The notes beneath the pieces were generated by a model that worked only from the letters and a program-made list of their open reading frames with translations, searched no databases and had not been told where the DNA came from. A DNA stretch of 64,000 nt from Wolfiporia cocos (taxonomy: Eukaryota; Basidiomycota; Agaricomycetes; Polyporales; Phaeolaceae), in the NCBI GenBank assembly GCA_029448655.1, contig JACCLO010000006.1, positions 2,480,001 to 2,544,000 on the forward strand. Reading direction: 5' to 3'. This document shows, one piece after another, positions 1-12,600 of the stretch (its first letter is position 1; each line of letters opens with the position of its first letter). The position numbers and the translations under genes are program-made.

Positions 1-310
1 AAGGAGGGCATATTTAGAGAGGGAGGATGTTACCAGGCCTGCGGCATCGAACAAGTGCGGTGAGAAAGAAATAGAAGCGCAGCTTGGGGGGAAGTATGAA
101 ATGAGTGTTGAGCGCGTCAAGCTGCGCGCACTGGCCGTCGTCACGCGCCAAGTTCCCTACGGAGTCACGGTCACGAGAGTCACGCAGCACGTGAGCGTGA
201 AGAATATTGGCCGCCACAGCTAAGGAAAGACTCGACTGAGTCCGGCAGCCGACTTTACTCTTTCCAGCCAGGTCCATCGCCAACGAAGTCTTCGACCACG
301 GAGGACCGAA
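1..310. other. 5' flank of exportin-T
   Basis: No gene is visible here. The stretch is open on the minus strand, but that frame shows no recognisable domain and runs over the exportin start, so it reads as a shadow. It presumably holds the exportin promoter. No clear TATA box is seen. Confidence 0.5.
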
Positions 311-3300
311 ATGGAGCAGGATATGAACCAGCTGGTCCAGGCGATTGCCATCGCCTCCGATCCCACACAAGGTCCACTGCACCAACAAGCCCTAGAGTAC
401 CTCTCTACAATCCAACAAAATGCAGCCAGTACATGGCGTCTTGCGCTTGCTCTGTTCGTAGAAACTGGTCCGAATGGCGCTAGAAAATACCCAGCACAAG
501 TGCGCTTCTTTGCTCTCCGCGTGCTAGACGAGTATCTGGATAACCGGTACGTGCCTCGAGGCTATCGTGTGCCGGTTTTCTTCACATCATAGACGATTGT
601 ACCTCGCAGGTTTGACCCATTAGACGACGAATCCTTCCAGACTTTGCACCAAGCTGTCATCTCGTATATACGATCTGAATATTTGTATGGTTCAGCGGAG
701 GCGGATGCTGCATGTACGTTATCCCGTTGAGGCATACGTCCGCTGTTCATAGCATCCTCAACGTTTCACAGTCCTCCGCAACAAGTTCTCGCACACGCTG
801 ACGCTGCTATTCCTCTGCACATACACTGACCGATGGCCGACATTCTTCTCTGACCTATTCGCGCTGATCCGCCCCGCAGAGTCAACCTCTCAGTCCACCT
901 TCAACCATCATGTCTCCCTGCTGTTCTTCCACATCGTCCTTGAGATATCGGGAGAAGTTGCGGACCAGCTGATCAAGGCTGCGCGCACGTTCAGCGCGCT
1001 GCGACAGTTGCGTGACGCACGCGTACGCGATGCCGTGCGGGACCGCGACGCGGCGCACATCAACGAGGCCGTGCTGACTATTGTGGCCGATGCCTCTGAC
1101 CGCATGACGCGCTTACGTGGGGGCAATCTCGTCCCGTCCTCAGAAAGGGATCTGGACGGGCCCGTGGAAGTGGTTGACTGGGGCGTACGGACGTTCGCGT
1201 CTTATGTGGGTGAGTGGCGAGCCTGTATAAGACCATCACCCAGCATAACGCTGCATCCCTCTAGGCTGGATTGACATCAATCTTACTGTCACCCCTATCA
1301 CCATTCCGCTTCTGTTTAGCTTATTGTCTGATCCCTCGCTTGCGATCCGCCTCGCCACTTCGACGGCAATTTCGAGGATCCTGGCAAAGGGGCTGAAAGA
1401 GCCTAGAGACAAGGTGCAGCTCATCAAAGTCCTGTCACTTGGTCAAGTATTGGATGCTTTGGAAGCTAAAACACGCGTTGAGCAAGCCGCGCGTGGCGAA
1501 GACGTCGACGAAGGCGAGGAGTCCTATCGAGAGTCCCTCGGGCGCCTGCTCAACATGCTTGGACTTGAGCTAAGCAAGCTTGTTGATGTGCGTCAATGCC
1601 AACAATCATTACTCTGAAGCAGGCCTTTGATACTTGCGCAGGAATGCACAATCGACGAAGTTCGCTCAGAAGCGCTACAGCTACAGCAACAAATCCTGCC
1701 TATTCTGCTGCGCTTCATGGGGGATGAGTACGACGATACCTGCTCTACTGTATTCCCCTTCCTCCAAGCCGTTCTGGGAAACGTGAGTCGATGCCCACTC
1801 GTATCTTCATGGGAGCTGACAACGCAATTCAGTACAAGCGCTCGCGCAAAACATCACTAGAGCCATTAGACGAGTCGAAGCGCACCTTCCTTACGTCTCT
1901 GCTTCGCGTGATCCTCGAGAAGCTGAAATGGGCGGAAGACGATAATCCAGAAGACATGGATGAAGATGACAAAGCCGTTTTTGAAGACCTTCGCAAGGTC
2001 TGCATTTATGCTGCGTTGATGCTTCTGGAAGTCGGCTCACGGTTCGACAGGATTTGCGAACGTTCCTAGATGCGGTGTTTGTCATTGAGCAGTCACTCGT
2101 GGTCGAGGCTCTGCGAAGCCTGGTCATGAATACGCTGACCGCCTACGGTAGCGGCTCGGCTCTCAAGTGGAACGACGCTGAGCTTGCCATCTACCTGGTA
2201 TACAGCTTCGGGGAGATTAACAAGAGTACGCTGTTGGCACACTACATGCGGCGCGCCTTAACATTCATCCATAGGCGGCAGCAAGGGGCGTGGGGCATTC
2301 TGCCAGGCTCCTGCTGTGGAGAGGGAAAAGCGCAAGGAGACCGACTACTCAGGATACCCACTCACCAGCCTCGGAGAGATGCTCTACGCGCTGGTGCAGT
2401 CCGGGATTGCGGCGTACCCCAACAAGACTGTTGTGATGCAGTTCTTCGAGACTGTTTCGCGGTATGGCGACTTCTTCAAAGTGCGCAAAGAGTGTATCAC
2501 GCCCACCCTGCAGGCTATGATGGACGAGCGGTACGTTACTGAGTTGCAGTGTGTGTTTCAAGTCCAATAGCTGATCGCGTGACTTTAGCGGTCTGCACAA
2601 TCCGGAGTCCAGCCTGCGCTCGCGTGTATATTACCTGTTCCATCGATTCATCAAGGAGGATCGGAATGAGATCTCACCGGATATAGCCGTGTTGCTGTTG
2701 CAGGGCTTCCGGGATTTGCTCGAGGTCCAGGTGGCTCTGCCCGAGCTCGAGAACTCCGAGCAGCAGGATCTCCTCACAGAAGCCGTCGCCAACCCCGGCA
2801 TCTTTGATTCACAACTCTACCTGTTCGAGACGGCAGGCACGTTGATCTCGCTCGTGTGGCAGGCGCCTGAGCAGGCGGCGGAGCTTCTGTTCTCAGTCGT
2901 GAAGCCGCTGATGAACGAGCTTTCGGCCAGCCTGCAGGCGGTCAAGGGCCCGGAGAGCATCGTGCCCATACTAAAGGTTCATCATATCATTATGGCACTA
3001 GGAAATGTTGCCAAAGGATTTCCAGATTATCCTTCACCTTTGCCAGAAGGATATATCATGCCCCCTCTAGGTGTTTTCAACGAGCTTGCACAAGCGATCC
3101 TCGTGTCTTTAGAGGCGATGAATGTGTTCAAGATCGTGCGCGACGCGGTATGCTTATGCCTGCTTGGTGTATATGGCAGTTTCTGACGGACTGTTATGCA
3201 GACACGATTTGCATTTGCTCGCATTCTCAATACGACTGGTCCGAATGTGACACATTTGATTCCCGCTCTGATGGCCAATCTGTTGGTACAATTTGAACCA

Positions 3301-4150
3301 CCCGAGCTGGTCGACTTCATGAACTTCATCGGCCTGTTGATCCACAAGTTGCAGGCACGTTGTAATCGCCCATCCATTATTCTGATGCTGATCTGGCCTG
3401 ATAGACAGATCTTTTTGACGTGCTAGATCAGCTGATTGGTCCACTGAACGCACACGTCAACGGAGTCCTGTCGCAGCCGGTCGACGGCACCGACGACAAG
3501 CTTGCCCATGTGGATACCAAGAGGGCGTATCTTGCTCTTCTAAACAGTATCATGGCAACAAAACTGTACGGTATCTTCAGCTCAGAACGTAAGTCACGAG
3601 TCACACTCCTATTCCGATAGCTGACTTTAGGTACAGGTAACAATGGTCAGCTAGAAGGCTTGTTAGCGGCTATGCAACAAATCGCGGAAGACGTCAGCGA
3701 CCCGCCCAGCCAGAAGGCCGCGTTCACGTTCTTCGGACGCTGTGTTTCTGCTTGGGCGCAACCTGTAGGGGATGACAATTTACAATCGCAAGGACTGCCG
3801 GGCTTCGAGCGCTTTGTCTACGAACGTTTGGTGCCTACCGCGTTTGCGGTGCTGTCCTCTCCTCAGTTCAACTCCAAAGACGGCCAGACTACTATGGTAT
3901 GTGACTTTACTCGACATCTCGATCGACCTACTAACAAGTTGCCTAGGTCCTACAGGAGATGGGCGCGTTCTTGCAGAGCATCATCAAGGTCAGAGGCCAA
4001 GAAGCGTTCGACTTCTTTGTCTCCGTCTTCCTTCCCGCGCAAAACTGGCCACCCGAGACGGCCCTTGAGTTCGCCACAAAACTGCGAGACCTCGACCACA
4101 AGGCGTTCCGCAAATACTTCTCCGACATTGTACGCGCGTCGCGATCATAA
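311..4150 (+). CDS. LOS1: Exportin-T (tRNA nuclear export receptor, Los1/XPOT family)
   Basis: Importin-beta-family karyopherin that carries tRNA out of the nucleus with Ran-GTP. The start at 311 (MEQDMNQLVQAIAIA) matches the exportin-T N terminus. Exons then read through the exportin-1-like block (FSHTLTLLFLCTYTDRWPTFF) and long HEAT-repeat stretches to a C terminus ending FSDIVRASRS at 4150. I count about ten short introns, for example 547-609 (GTACGT...CAG). One intron (3355-3404) fits only a GC donor after CAG, giving KLQ-TDLFDVLDQL across the junction. Total length is near the usual 1,000-1,100 residues. The next gene converges on it. Identification rests on overall resemblance; the karyopherin class is firmer than the exact paralog. 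Confidence 0.9.
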
Positions 4151-4508
4151 TATCACGCGGCGGGCATGTCGACACCGTACCTTACCACGAAAACTTGTGA
4201 CATTTGCATTGCTATTACGCTATTCACACCCGCAAACCCAACTTATCCGCGCCATGCCCCGTCCACACGTTCGTGTTTCGTCTATGTGTGCAACAGGATT
4301 TCAGTGACTGTATCGTCTACCATGCTCAATGTACCACTCGCGGCGCCCACGCTCGTTTTATTGATAGTGTATCCTTCACAATCGATAATATTCGTAGACA
4401 TACACTTCGTGCGGGATGGCGCATGAGTGTCATGCTGGTCTACCCTTCTCTTCTTGTTATTCTCCCGCAGTCTTGGGTCACGGAACCATAAGGGACAACG
4501 ATGGACCG
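4151..4508. other. Convergent intergenic region
   Basis: This is the 3' flank shared by exportin-T (+) and the glucanase (-). No gene or repeat is recognised; both polyadenylation regions should lie here. Confidence 0.5.
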
Positions 4509-6376
4509 TCATATATCCACCTGACTGCTACCAGAGCAGATGTCGGGATACAACCTATCCGTTGGATCCTGTGGGATCCAGCCGCCTTCCAATCCCTTCT
4601 GATAGCTCCATTCGTCCGCATTCTCGGCCTGTACAGGACATGAAGCCCGCGGAGCGCGTACGGGGCATGCTGCGCACACACCTTCCACGTCCAAAACACC
4701 CACCCTTGAATACTCTCTCCGATTTGCACCTGGGCTTCCCAGTACCTGTAACGGGATAAAGTTGGCGCATGTTCAGCAACCTATAGGTTATCGCGGATTG
4801 AGCCGACGAGGCATACTTCCGCAGAAATGTCTTGTATCCGTCACTGAATGATGACATGTTGCCGGTATATCCTTCGCAGCTGCCGAGGACCGGGGCGCCG
4901 GGCGCGTAGGTGCCATCCCACCGCGCGCCTACGTTTCGCCCGTTGAGCCACTTGGCGCAGTCGGTCATGGCGGTGGACCACTCGCCCGTGATCGTGTCCA
5001 AGTTGGATTTCGCATACGGAGCTAGAGTATCAATCACCTGGCAGGAGTACTTGCGCATGTGGAGGAGTCAGTTCCGTCTGAAGGCTGATGGATGGTCTTC
5101 TTACATTAATGTGCTGATCCAAAGAGAGCTCCAGCTGATCATAATTGAAGATCTGGTATTGATGCTGTTTTCACGTGGATCAGATATTTTCTAGTGCAGA
5201 GTGGTTGTTGCCATGTGCAGATACTAACATAATCCATGGTTACATTGTATGCCTCCGGAGGGAGCATGAAACTTTCCCAGTGCTACGCGTGATGCTGAAT
5301 TAATTGAGCTGGGTTCAAAATGTGCGCGTATGTACCTGGACGCCCAGGAATGCGTCCCCTATCATGACTTCGTTTGTGTTACCAGCCACCTCCCTGACGA
5401 CTTCGTAGCCGTCCTGCCAGTATGCTCCGATAGCTGCGTTGATATCGGCGACCCATCCGGCAGGTTCATTGAGAAGCTCAATTACGTTGACCATACCGCC
5501 CACCTGACTGACGATGTATCGGATGATGTCTAGGGTACGTCCGATGTCGGTGGAGTTGTTAGCCCAGTTCGCGGAGCCTCGCTGGCCAGAATTGTCGAAA
5601 CCGTTCTGGGAAGCTGGGGCGCCGTGCAAATCCAATATGACATGAAGGGAACTCTCGTTTGCCCAATTTAGCGCCCGGAGGAGATACGGCCACGCGCCCG
5701 TAATGTATGGTGCCACAGATGTTGAATAATTGGTATCCACCGATGTGATCGGAACTGACCAGTACCCCAGAGGGATCCTAATTTAATGCAGTGAATCGCT
5801 GTGCTGTTAGCTGTATGGAACGTACCTGACGTGGTTCAACCCGGCAGCTTTGATGGCTTTGAAATCATCTTCCGTGATCCAGGTGTCCCAGTGGTTCTGC
5901 AAAATGCCGAGGGCCTGCTCGGAATCCTGCATCTCACCGAATGTGTATTCGTCCACAATGTTGGTGTCGTTCGTGTTCTCGAAAATACTCGGAGTGATCC
6001 ATGGCTGCTTCTGGGTCAGATGTCAACGGCTGTGGCATGGAAGCACTCACCTCCAGGACAAACCAGCCCCCCCTGCCCGAGAAATCAGACAAATAATTAA
6101 CCCCACTGGAAGATGTTCCAGCACTTACAGATTCACACCTCGCATAATGTCTGTGCCATAATTGAAGGGCGATGCCTCGCTATTGACTGAACCAGAAGCC
6201 GTCGGCACAGCAGCCGTGGATGTGAATCCCGAGGTTGTGGCGGCACTCGCGGACGCATGACTTTCCCGCGTTGATAACGTAAGTCTGCACTGCTGTGCGC
6301 TGACTTTAGCACTGTCAAATGCGGTAGCTGCTAACAAAAGCGTGAGAGCCCTCAGAACAAGATATGAAAGCGGCAT
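4509..6376 (-). CDS. Secreted exo-1,3-beta-glucanase, GH5 (Exg1-like)
   Basis: Predicted to release glucose from beta-1,3-glucan at the cell wall. The N terminus ([19 protein letters not shown]) looks like a signal peptide, followed by a Ser/Thr/Ala-rich linker. Exons then give [49 protein letters not shown] and LLNEPAGW, in which the Glu of NEP is the family's acid/base. Next comes [19 protein letters not shown], in which the Glu of GEWS is the nucleophile. The C-terminal exons encode [15 protein letters not shown] and [19 protein letters not shown], the conserved end of fungal GH5_9 enzymes. Both catalytic residues are present and several short introns must be removed. The chosen stop (TGA at 4509) lies just after the conserved ending. 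Confidence 0.92.
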
Positions 6377-9000
6377 GACAAATGCAGCGGTCCCAGCATT
6401 CGTAGCTCGTACCAGGAAGGAAGACCAACGGGGCTATGTATACCTTACAAAGATAAAATGCGCATATGCTGAACGGACTCCCACTCTACCGGTGCTCCTC
6501 CACATGACGAGGTAAACGACGCTTTCAGGCGCCAGTTACTCGGCAAGGGCCGAGATTTGATCTTGATGCATCGGTGCGCCAGACACAGCTGAGATCGAAT
6601 ACCCGACGTTCTCAGCTTTCAAACGTTGGACCACCGAGTCTGAGATCCGTTTGAAATCCTACCAGTCGACTGTTGAAAAGGTTCATGTCGACCGTGTGGA
6701 AATCCCGTGGCCCCAGGGCCGAATTAGGATACTATCACTGGCCCACATATGCAACTTTTTCGCATGTCCCGCCGAGTTTTGCCTCTATCTTCATGAAATC
6801 AAGCCCAAATCCCTCGGGATTTTTTTTAATGATGACTATGCATCTCTAGTATAAGATTTTTTTCGAACCTCCGAAAGTGCATGCTGCATGATACTGAAGC
6901 CCGTAAAGCATCGCAACAGCAATGCAACTTTTCTCCGAGCATCGGTCACGCCATCAGTCACGATCGCCAAATTGCCGAACGCGCGGCATCAAACGGCATG
7001 ACGCCATCGGTGCATTGCAACCACTAAGCCACCAGGCATCAGAGGCTGAGTTCAGATTTGCCGACTGAGGATGTGGCTGATGTCACACTTTGACTGCAAT
7101 CTGCCTCTCTATATTGACACAATGCACATTTCCCCTCGGAAAATTACACGTGAAGCCTCAAGTATATTGAGAAGACGCATTGTTATTTTGGAAGGATTTC
7201 GTCAAGGTGAAGACTGAGCCGAAGTCCATCAATAACTCTGATTGACATTGTTCATTTTTTCCTCTTCATCTACTAGAGTTTTTAATAATATACTAGAGTT
7301 TTTAATAATATGATTTGACAAGATCATGCGGATTGTAATATAGTCATAGAGTACAAATCTTTATAATTTTAGAATTCGAAGGAGGGGAACTAGAGGCGAA
7401 ATTGCATTGCTGTTGCGATTGCATATGTGGGCCAGTGATAGTAGTGAACGTAGGGGGGTTACAAACTGGCGACGAGCCGCTCTGCTCGCGCCCCGCTCAT
7501 ATACACTACTGGCAAAACTAACTACCCCGCTAGCTTCCCCGCTCGGACCTCCGCGCGCGCCGCCAATCGCCATCGCGACGGCGACAAACCTCAAATTACA
7601 ACAGACTGAGCCACCTTCTGATGTGTGGTCATATGCCTGCCTTCCGAGATACTGCAACAGTGATTTAAAATCCGACGTGACCTTGGCATTTTTCAGCCGC
7701 CATAGTCTGCATAAGTAAGTAGCTGACATTACTTTACACATAGATGCTGGATATTATTGATGAACTCCAGAGGAAATCAATTTTATTTGACAAAAGATAC
7801 GTCATGACTGAAGCTTGTTGGCCTGCATACGACGGATCGCACCATTGAGTCCCATTTGTCGCAGTCAATGATCATTGTGATTTGAATTTTGACTGTAAGT
7901 GGTCAATTGAATCTGCGGTCGTAGAATATTTGAAATTCTCTCCACGAAAGCAGGCATTTGAAATCACAGAGACGCGTGCCACTCTGAAGTTACTGCGCAC
8001 TCATCTAGAATTTCTGGTAGAGCTCAACGTTCATAAGCATATTGACTTTATAACGATGCCAAGAGAAACAACTATAATATAGAACAACGGCGAGGAGAAG
8101 GAGAAGATACATATACCAATCCACTTATACGTCAGATCGCTCTGATCGAAGGCCATTCTGATCTGTCTGCAATATAAACGACATATCAGCTCTCTGAGTC
8201 CAGAATAGGTGTCATACAATTGGTTAGAGCTGTGCGTTATCCACATTCTCCCATGATATCATTGGAGCCTCCGGTCAGCTCACCCTCCTGTAATCTTCTA
8301 GATAGGGCAGTGCACGCGGCATCCTGTTGGGCTGTTACACGTTCCTCATCCATCGGGAATGCCTTCCTTCCTGCATAAATCCGCGGGTCTTCCCAACGGG
8401 CGTCCTGTGGGATGAGGCATGGGCGAGAGCGCCATCTTTGAGTAAATCTCAGTCACTTCGCGAAGGTAGAGTTGACACGGCCGAAGCGCAGAGACCAGCG
8501 TATATTCCGCCAATCGGACACGGCGGTGTGCTAGGCAAAGGGTCCCCTTTGCGAACGGACGTGGGGCAGGACACAACCTCCGCGAGACTACGGAATCCCA
8601 TTCGTGCTGCCAAATGCCAGTGTCGCTTCACAACCAGTGTCGTCAGGCAGCATCCATCAGCTATAAGCCATGCAGCGGTTGTAACGAGCCTCAGTCTATC
8701 TACGCGTTTGCAAGCTCGGCTAACACTAGGCGGGAGCTAGTCAGGTAGCATGTCGCGAGATGTTTGGAGATTTCCCAGCACGCAGCAGCGCTCGTGATCT
8801 TAGGATATTTCTCTTGACAGCGACCTGGCCCCCTGCGCTTCTCCTATACGTTCTGAGCCAGGATAACTCCGATCAATCCCTTTGAATCTGCATCCTCGTT
8901 TCAGAACAGCAGCCGTTTGTCAATTGTCTCAGCATCCCACCTTCTGTATTGACTACGGAGGGGGCACGCGCTCGCATGCGCCATTACAGCATGGGTACCC
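6377..9000. other. Gene-poor region upstream of the glucanase
   Basis: No convincing gene. Short open frames (around 7361-7741 and 8327-8740, for example) lack domains, exon-like continuity or family resemblance. A perfect 20 bp tandem duplication sits at 7271-7310. The glucanase promoter should lie in the first few hundred bases. Confidence 0.5.
7271..7310. repeat. 20 bp AT-rich tandem duplication
   Basis: TACTAGAGTTTTTAATAATA occurs twice, head to tail and exact. Confidence 0.9.
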
Positions 9001-9134
9001 CGCGCGCCGTAGAGTTTCAGTCAATTATCTTAATCTGCCAACTGCCCTTCGCTTAAGAAATCGCAGTTGCGAGCTAGGTTTGCACGCAGATTAATCTGCT
9101 AGCTGCGGCAGATTAATCTACTGTGACAATAAAA

Positions 9135-9225
9135 TGGTACATCCAGGATTCGAACCAAGGACCTTAGTGCAGATCAGAATAAGAGCATCGCAGCATACAT
9201 TAGCCAACTGAGCCACAGTGCAACC
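9135..9225 (-). ncRNA. tRNA-like Pol III cassette, left arm of copy 1
   Basis: On the minus strand this has a perfect A box (TGGCTCAGTTGG, complement of 9204-9215) and a perfect B box (GGTTCGAATCC, complement of 9146-9156). The sequence ends GATGTACCA and is followed directly by TTTT. An upstream TATATATT lies at 9247-9256 in complement. Acceptor pairing is weak, so a working tRNA is doubtful. The anticodon region resembles CTCTTAT (Lys-like CUU), but that arm is not well paired. Confidence 0.6.
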
Positions 9226-9430
9226 AGTGTCTGCCCCATTTTAAGCAATATATAGAGTATTTTGTAAACTTCATCTTCGCAGTTTAACATCTTCCACAAC
9301 ACAAATACAAATGTAAATCAAGCTACCACTATCATTGATTTCTTTATGCTTGTTGTAGCAGTTAGTTGCCTTGATGATTTGCGGAAATTGTGTGTAAAAT
9401 TTACGTTATATATATTTTGATTGGTCAACT

Positions 9431-9520
9431 GTTGCTACTATGGCTCAACTGGCTAATTATGCTGCGATGCTCTTATTCTGATCTGCACTAAGGTCCTTGG
9501 TTCGAATCCTGGATGTACCA
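9431..9520 (+). ncRNA. tRNA-like Pol III cassette, right arm of copy 1
   Basis: Inverted counterpart of the left-arm cassette. The A-box region is TGGCTCAACTGG (one change from consensus), the B box GGTTCGAATCC at 9499-9509 is perfect, and TTTT follows the terminal ACCA at 9521-9524. TATATATATTTT lies about 15-25 nt upstream (9404-9417), where fungal tRNA genes often carry a TATA element. Confidence 0.55.
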
Positions 9521-9653
9521 TTTTATTGTCACAGTAGATTAATCTGCCGCAGCTAGCAGATTAATCTGCGTGCAAACCTAGCTCGCAACTGCGATTTCTT
9601 AAGCGAAGGGCAGTTGGCAGATTAAGATAATTGACTGAAGTCCCTCGCGCGCC

Positions 9654-12600
9654 TTCTGAGCATGCATATTGGCCCGGGTGAAACGGGTGACATTTGAATG
9701 GCCCAGAAAGGTTATGCATTCATTTCTCGTGTGGTCAAACTTTATAGTATCTCTAATGAAACGATAGTCTATATTCAGTGAGATAGAACCCAAAGGGTCA
9801 ATATTAGCTTGCCCATTCGCAGCTCCTTTCCATGCATTGTGCATGGGTGCGTATGAGAACAGACACACTGCCTTACAAAGCGCGAATAACTGAGTATATT
9901 GCCGTTTACTGCTGTCCTGATAGAAATCGCTTGACAGATCGGTGGCATGCAGGCTCTCCAAACTCTACTACGCTAAGACTGATTGCTTTGTCACCTGATG
10001 CTGGATAGACTATGCCCTCGTCCCAGTCTGCTGTGTACCGCATCGCTGCCGTTACATTAGCCATACTTGCATGCCGTCAATCTGAGAGCTCCGACATCAG
10101 GTCACCGACAGCGTGGATACTCGGAACGATGCAAGATAGATAGAGATACGTCGCCCTCGGAAGGAGTCTGATGGGAATAACTTTAATCCCAGGAGATGAC
10201 ATCTTCGAGTGGGGAAAAGTGGAGGCAATCAACGAGATTGCATATTCAGGTGTCAAGCAACGATTGAGTACGAAGCTAATGTTATCGCACACTTATCGAT
10301 CCCACTTGGTTCTAATGTCTTCATGCGCCTAACTCTACAGCCTATCATACCATGAAGACATCTCACCAAAAGCAGATATAATCATTTCTTTAGTAAGTAT
10401 TCGAATTCGGATCAGTCTGTATGCATGCTGAGATCGGAATCAAGTAGCATGAAGCATGGACATTACTGACATATGAGCAGCTTCATGCCTGACTATAAAC
10501 ATTTTCACCGAAAGCTCTGGCCTCGCCACATCCATTGTATGGACCGCTCCGTTCCTCATTCCTGACTCCCCTTGTAACTCACTTCTAGCTCTCCGACACG
10601 TTCAAATGTGCAGTATTCCGACATGGTAATGCTGGTTTCGCTTGAATTGACGAGACGCCTCGGCCTTGTGCTCAACTTCAAGTCTAAGATCTAAGGGCTA
10701 AGGAGTTGGGTGTTAGGTACGTAGCAGCATCACAGATGCAATGTATCGTGTTCGATGGCGGCATACCGATGTCAATCAGCCCCCCTACTTATTTGTAAGC
10801 AGGGAAACACGCTCGAGTAGTGTGCAAACCAATTCCGACTGCAAGCCGACGCGTCGCTCGAGTACTACGTAGTGGCATGTCTGATTGCGGCCTTTCGGCT
10901 GCGCCTGGGCATGATGCTGCGTGCAACAGATAGTGTTCTCATTTGAAGGTGCATCATGCCACCTTGAATGCAGAACAAGATATTACCTATCTGACTACTT
11001 CCAGTGCCGTGGCGATACTGCAAGTACAACAAGTTCTTGTGTGCTTGCGCTACTGATGCATCCTCATTTTTCGCAGAGTCTATTGGGCACTCGAGTAGTA
11101 TATGTACCGTCACGTGACTTTGTTCACCCACGGAAGCAAAAATAGCGGGCTGGGACATGCTGGCCCTGAGCAGGGTAAGGATCGAGCCGATAGTACACGT
11201 CATTACGTTTATTTGATCCGGATGATCCTCAAAGCCTGTCGGGACTTGGTCAATTCACCGAGAGGAGTATATCGGATCTTACATGTTGGCAAAGGATATG
11301 GGGGGCATGAATGTACCAGTGGGTGATCTTGTTTGCTTCTCGCGATCTACTCCCCTTTAACTCGTATCATATTAGGCAAAACGCACGGGCAGTCGGTCCA
11401 TTGTGCATTAGCTGATAATTTATTATGATTATCTGCGCAGTCCAAGACGCGCTGTTAACGTGAATCTCTGCACAGCCTCACGGTAATTCTCGAGGCCGAG
11501 CTTGTCTTGGGCACAGGGTTGCTGGCTTGGGCATGACGATTTGGGTTCGGCGGCAATAGCATCTACCACTACCTGATCTCGCATAAATATGGCTTCGTGA
11601 AGGTCCTGACCCTGCTGAACATCTGCTGTGGCGTGGACAGCATGGGACGAGGCGTGACTGTAAGTGTGTCCATGCATGTAATAAGCTGCGCATCGCACCC
11701 CTGCACGGGAGCAGTAGCCGCGGATCCGAGATGACTTGCCTCAGACATGTAAGCTTGAAGACCGCTGAATGTTGCGAAGGTCATCAATGGCACAACATGG
11801 AAACGCACCGCCAGGAACTAGACGGCGTAGATAAGATGGCAGCAGAATCTTAGTATGGTTATTATGGATCACGCACACCGTTCGGCAAACGAAATAAGAA
11901 TTGTGGCATTGCGGACTGTAGGATATCGGAGGTAGACCTGACGTCATGGTAGCACTGCCGAACAATCGCACTGTGGGTAGCGGTAACAGAGCTGCGGAAG
12001 AATTATGTCGAGTGCTGACGATGGACAGTACAAAGGACAATCTTCAGCATTTGTTCAGATTCGATCAACCAAGACGGACAGGCCAGTGCTGATCCACGAC
12101 CTTGTCGGACGGATGTGACAGTAGCCGAGCAGGACAGCATGCAGCATGGATGATAATTATGATATCGCGCCCGGTACCGTGACGAGTGCAGCGCATCCTC
12201 CAACCTGTCGGAGCGAATGCGATGCTCGCACGCCAATACAGTCTCCGCAAAACAAGGCCGATCCCTGATTCAACCCCAGCACTCCGACCGGAGCGCCTTC
12301 TCCAGACACAGATTCCAGATCGAGATCTGACTATGCTCGGCCCTTTGCCGCTATGGATATCCGGTGTGATTAAATCGGATGGGCGTTGCGCGGTCTGATA
12401 TACATGATACACAGCTATTAGATAATGTTCTAAACAATACATTTCGCAACTGCAGTGTTGCTTGTGCGATACTGACTGACGTCTCGCTACCGCGGCTACG
12501 AGTATCCCTCGCTTCCTCTGCAGCGTACATGATCCGCTTGACTGTTGTTCACACTCACAGGGACATCTCCTAGCTCCCATTATGCTCCCGGTGAAGATGT

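Larger units (their letters stand above)
9009..9645. mobile_element. Foldback MITE with two tRNA-like cassettes, copy 1
   Basis: A 637 bp non-autonomous element. Its two arms of about 200 bp are inverted copies of each other: both outer ends carry TTCAGTCAATTATCTTAATC or its complement. The extreme ends are imperfect (GTAGAGTTTCAG on the left, complement of AGGGACTTCAG on the right). It is flanked by a perfect 8 bp duplication, CGCGCGCC, at 9001-9008 and 9646-9653. An 8 bp target duplication points to hAT-type transposition. Each arm holds a tRNA-like sequence reading outward, and the centre is AT-rich. A second copy lies at 39228-39902 in the opposite orientation, which confirms both element ends. 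Confidence 0.88.

Noticed and set aside
9135..9520. Two ordinary tRNA genes
   Set aside because: A and B boxes are good, but acceptor and anticodon arms pair poorly and both units lie within mobile inverted arms, so I call them tRNA-like.
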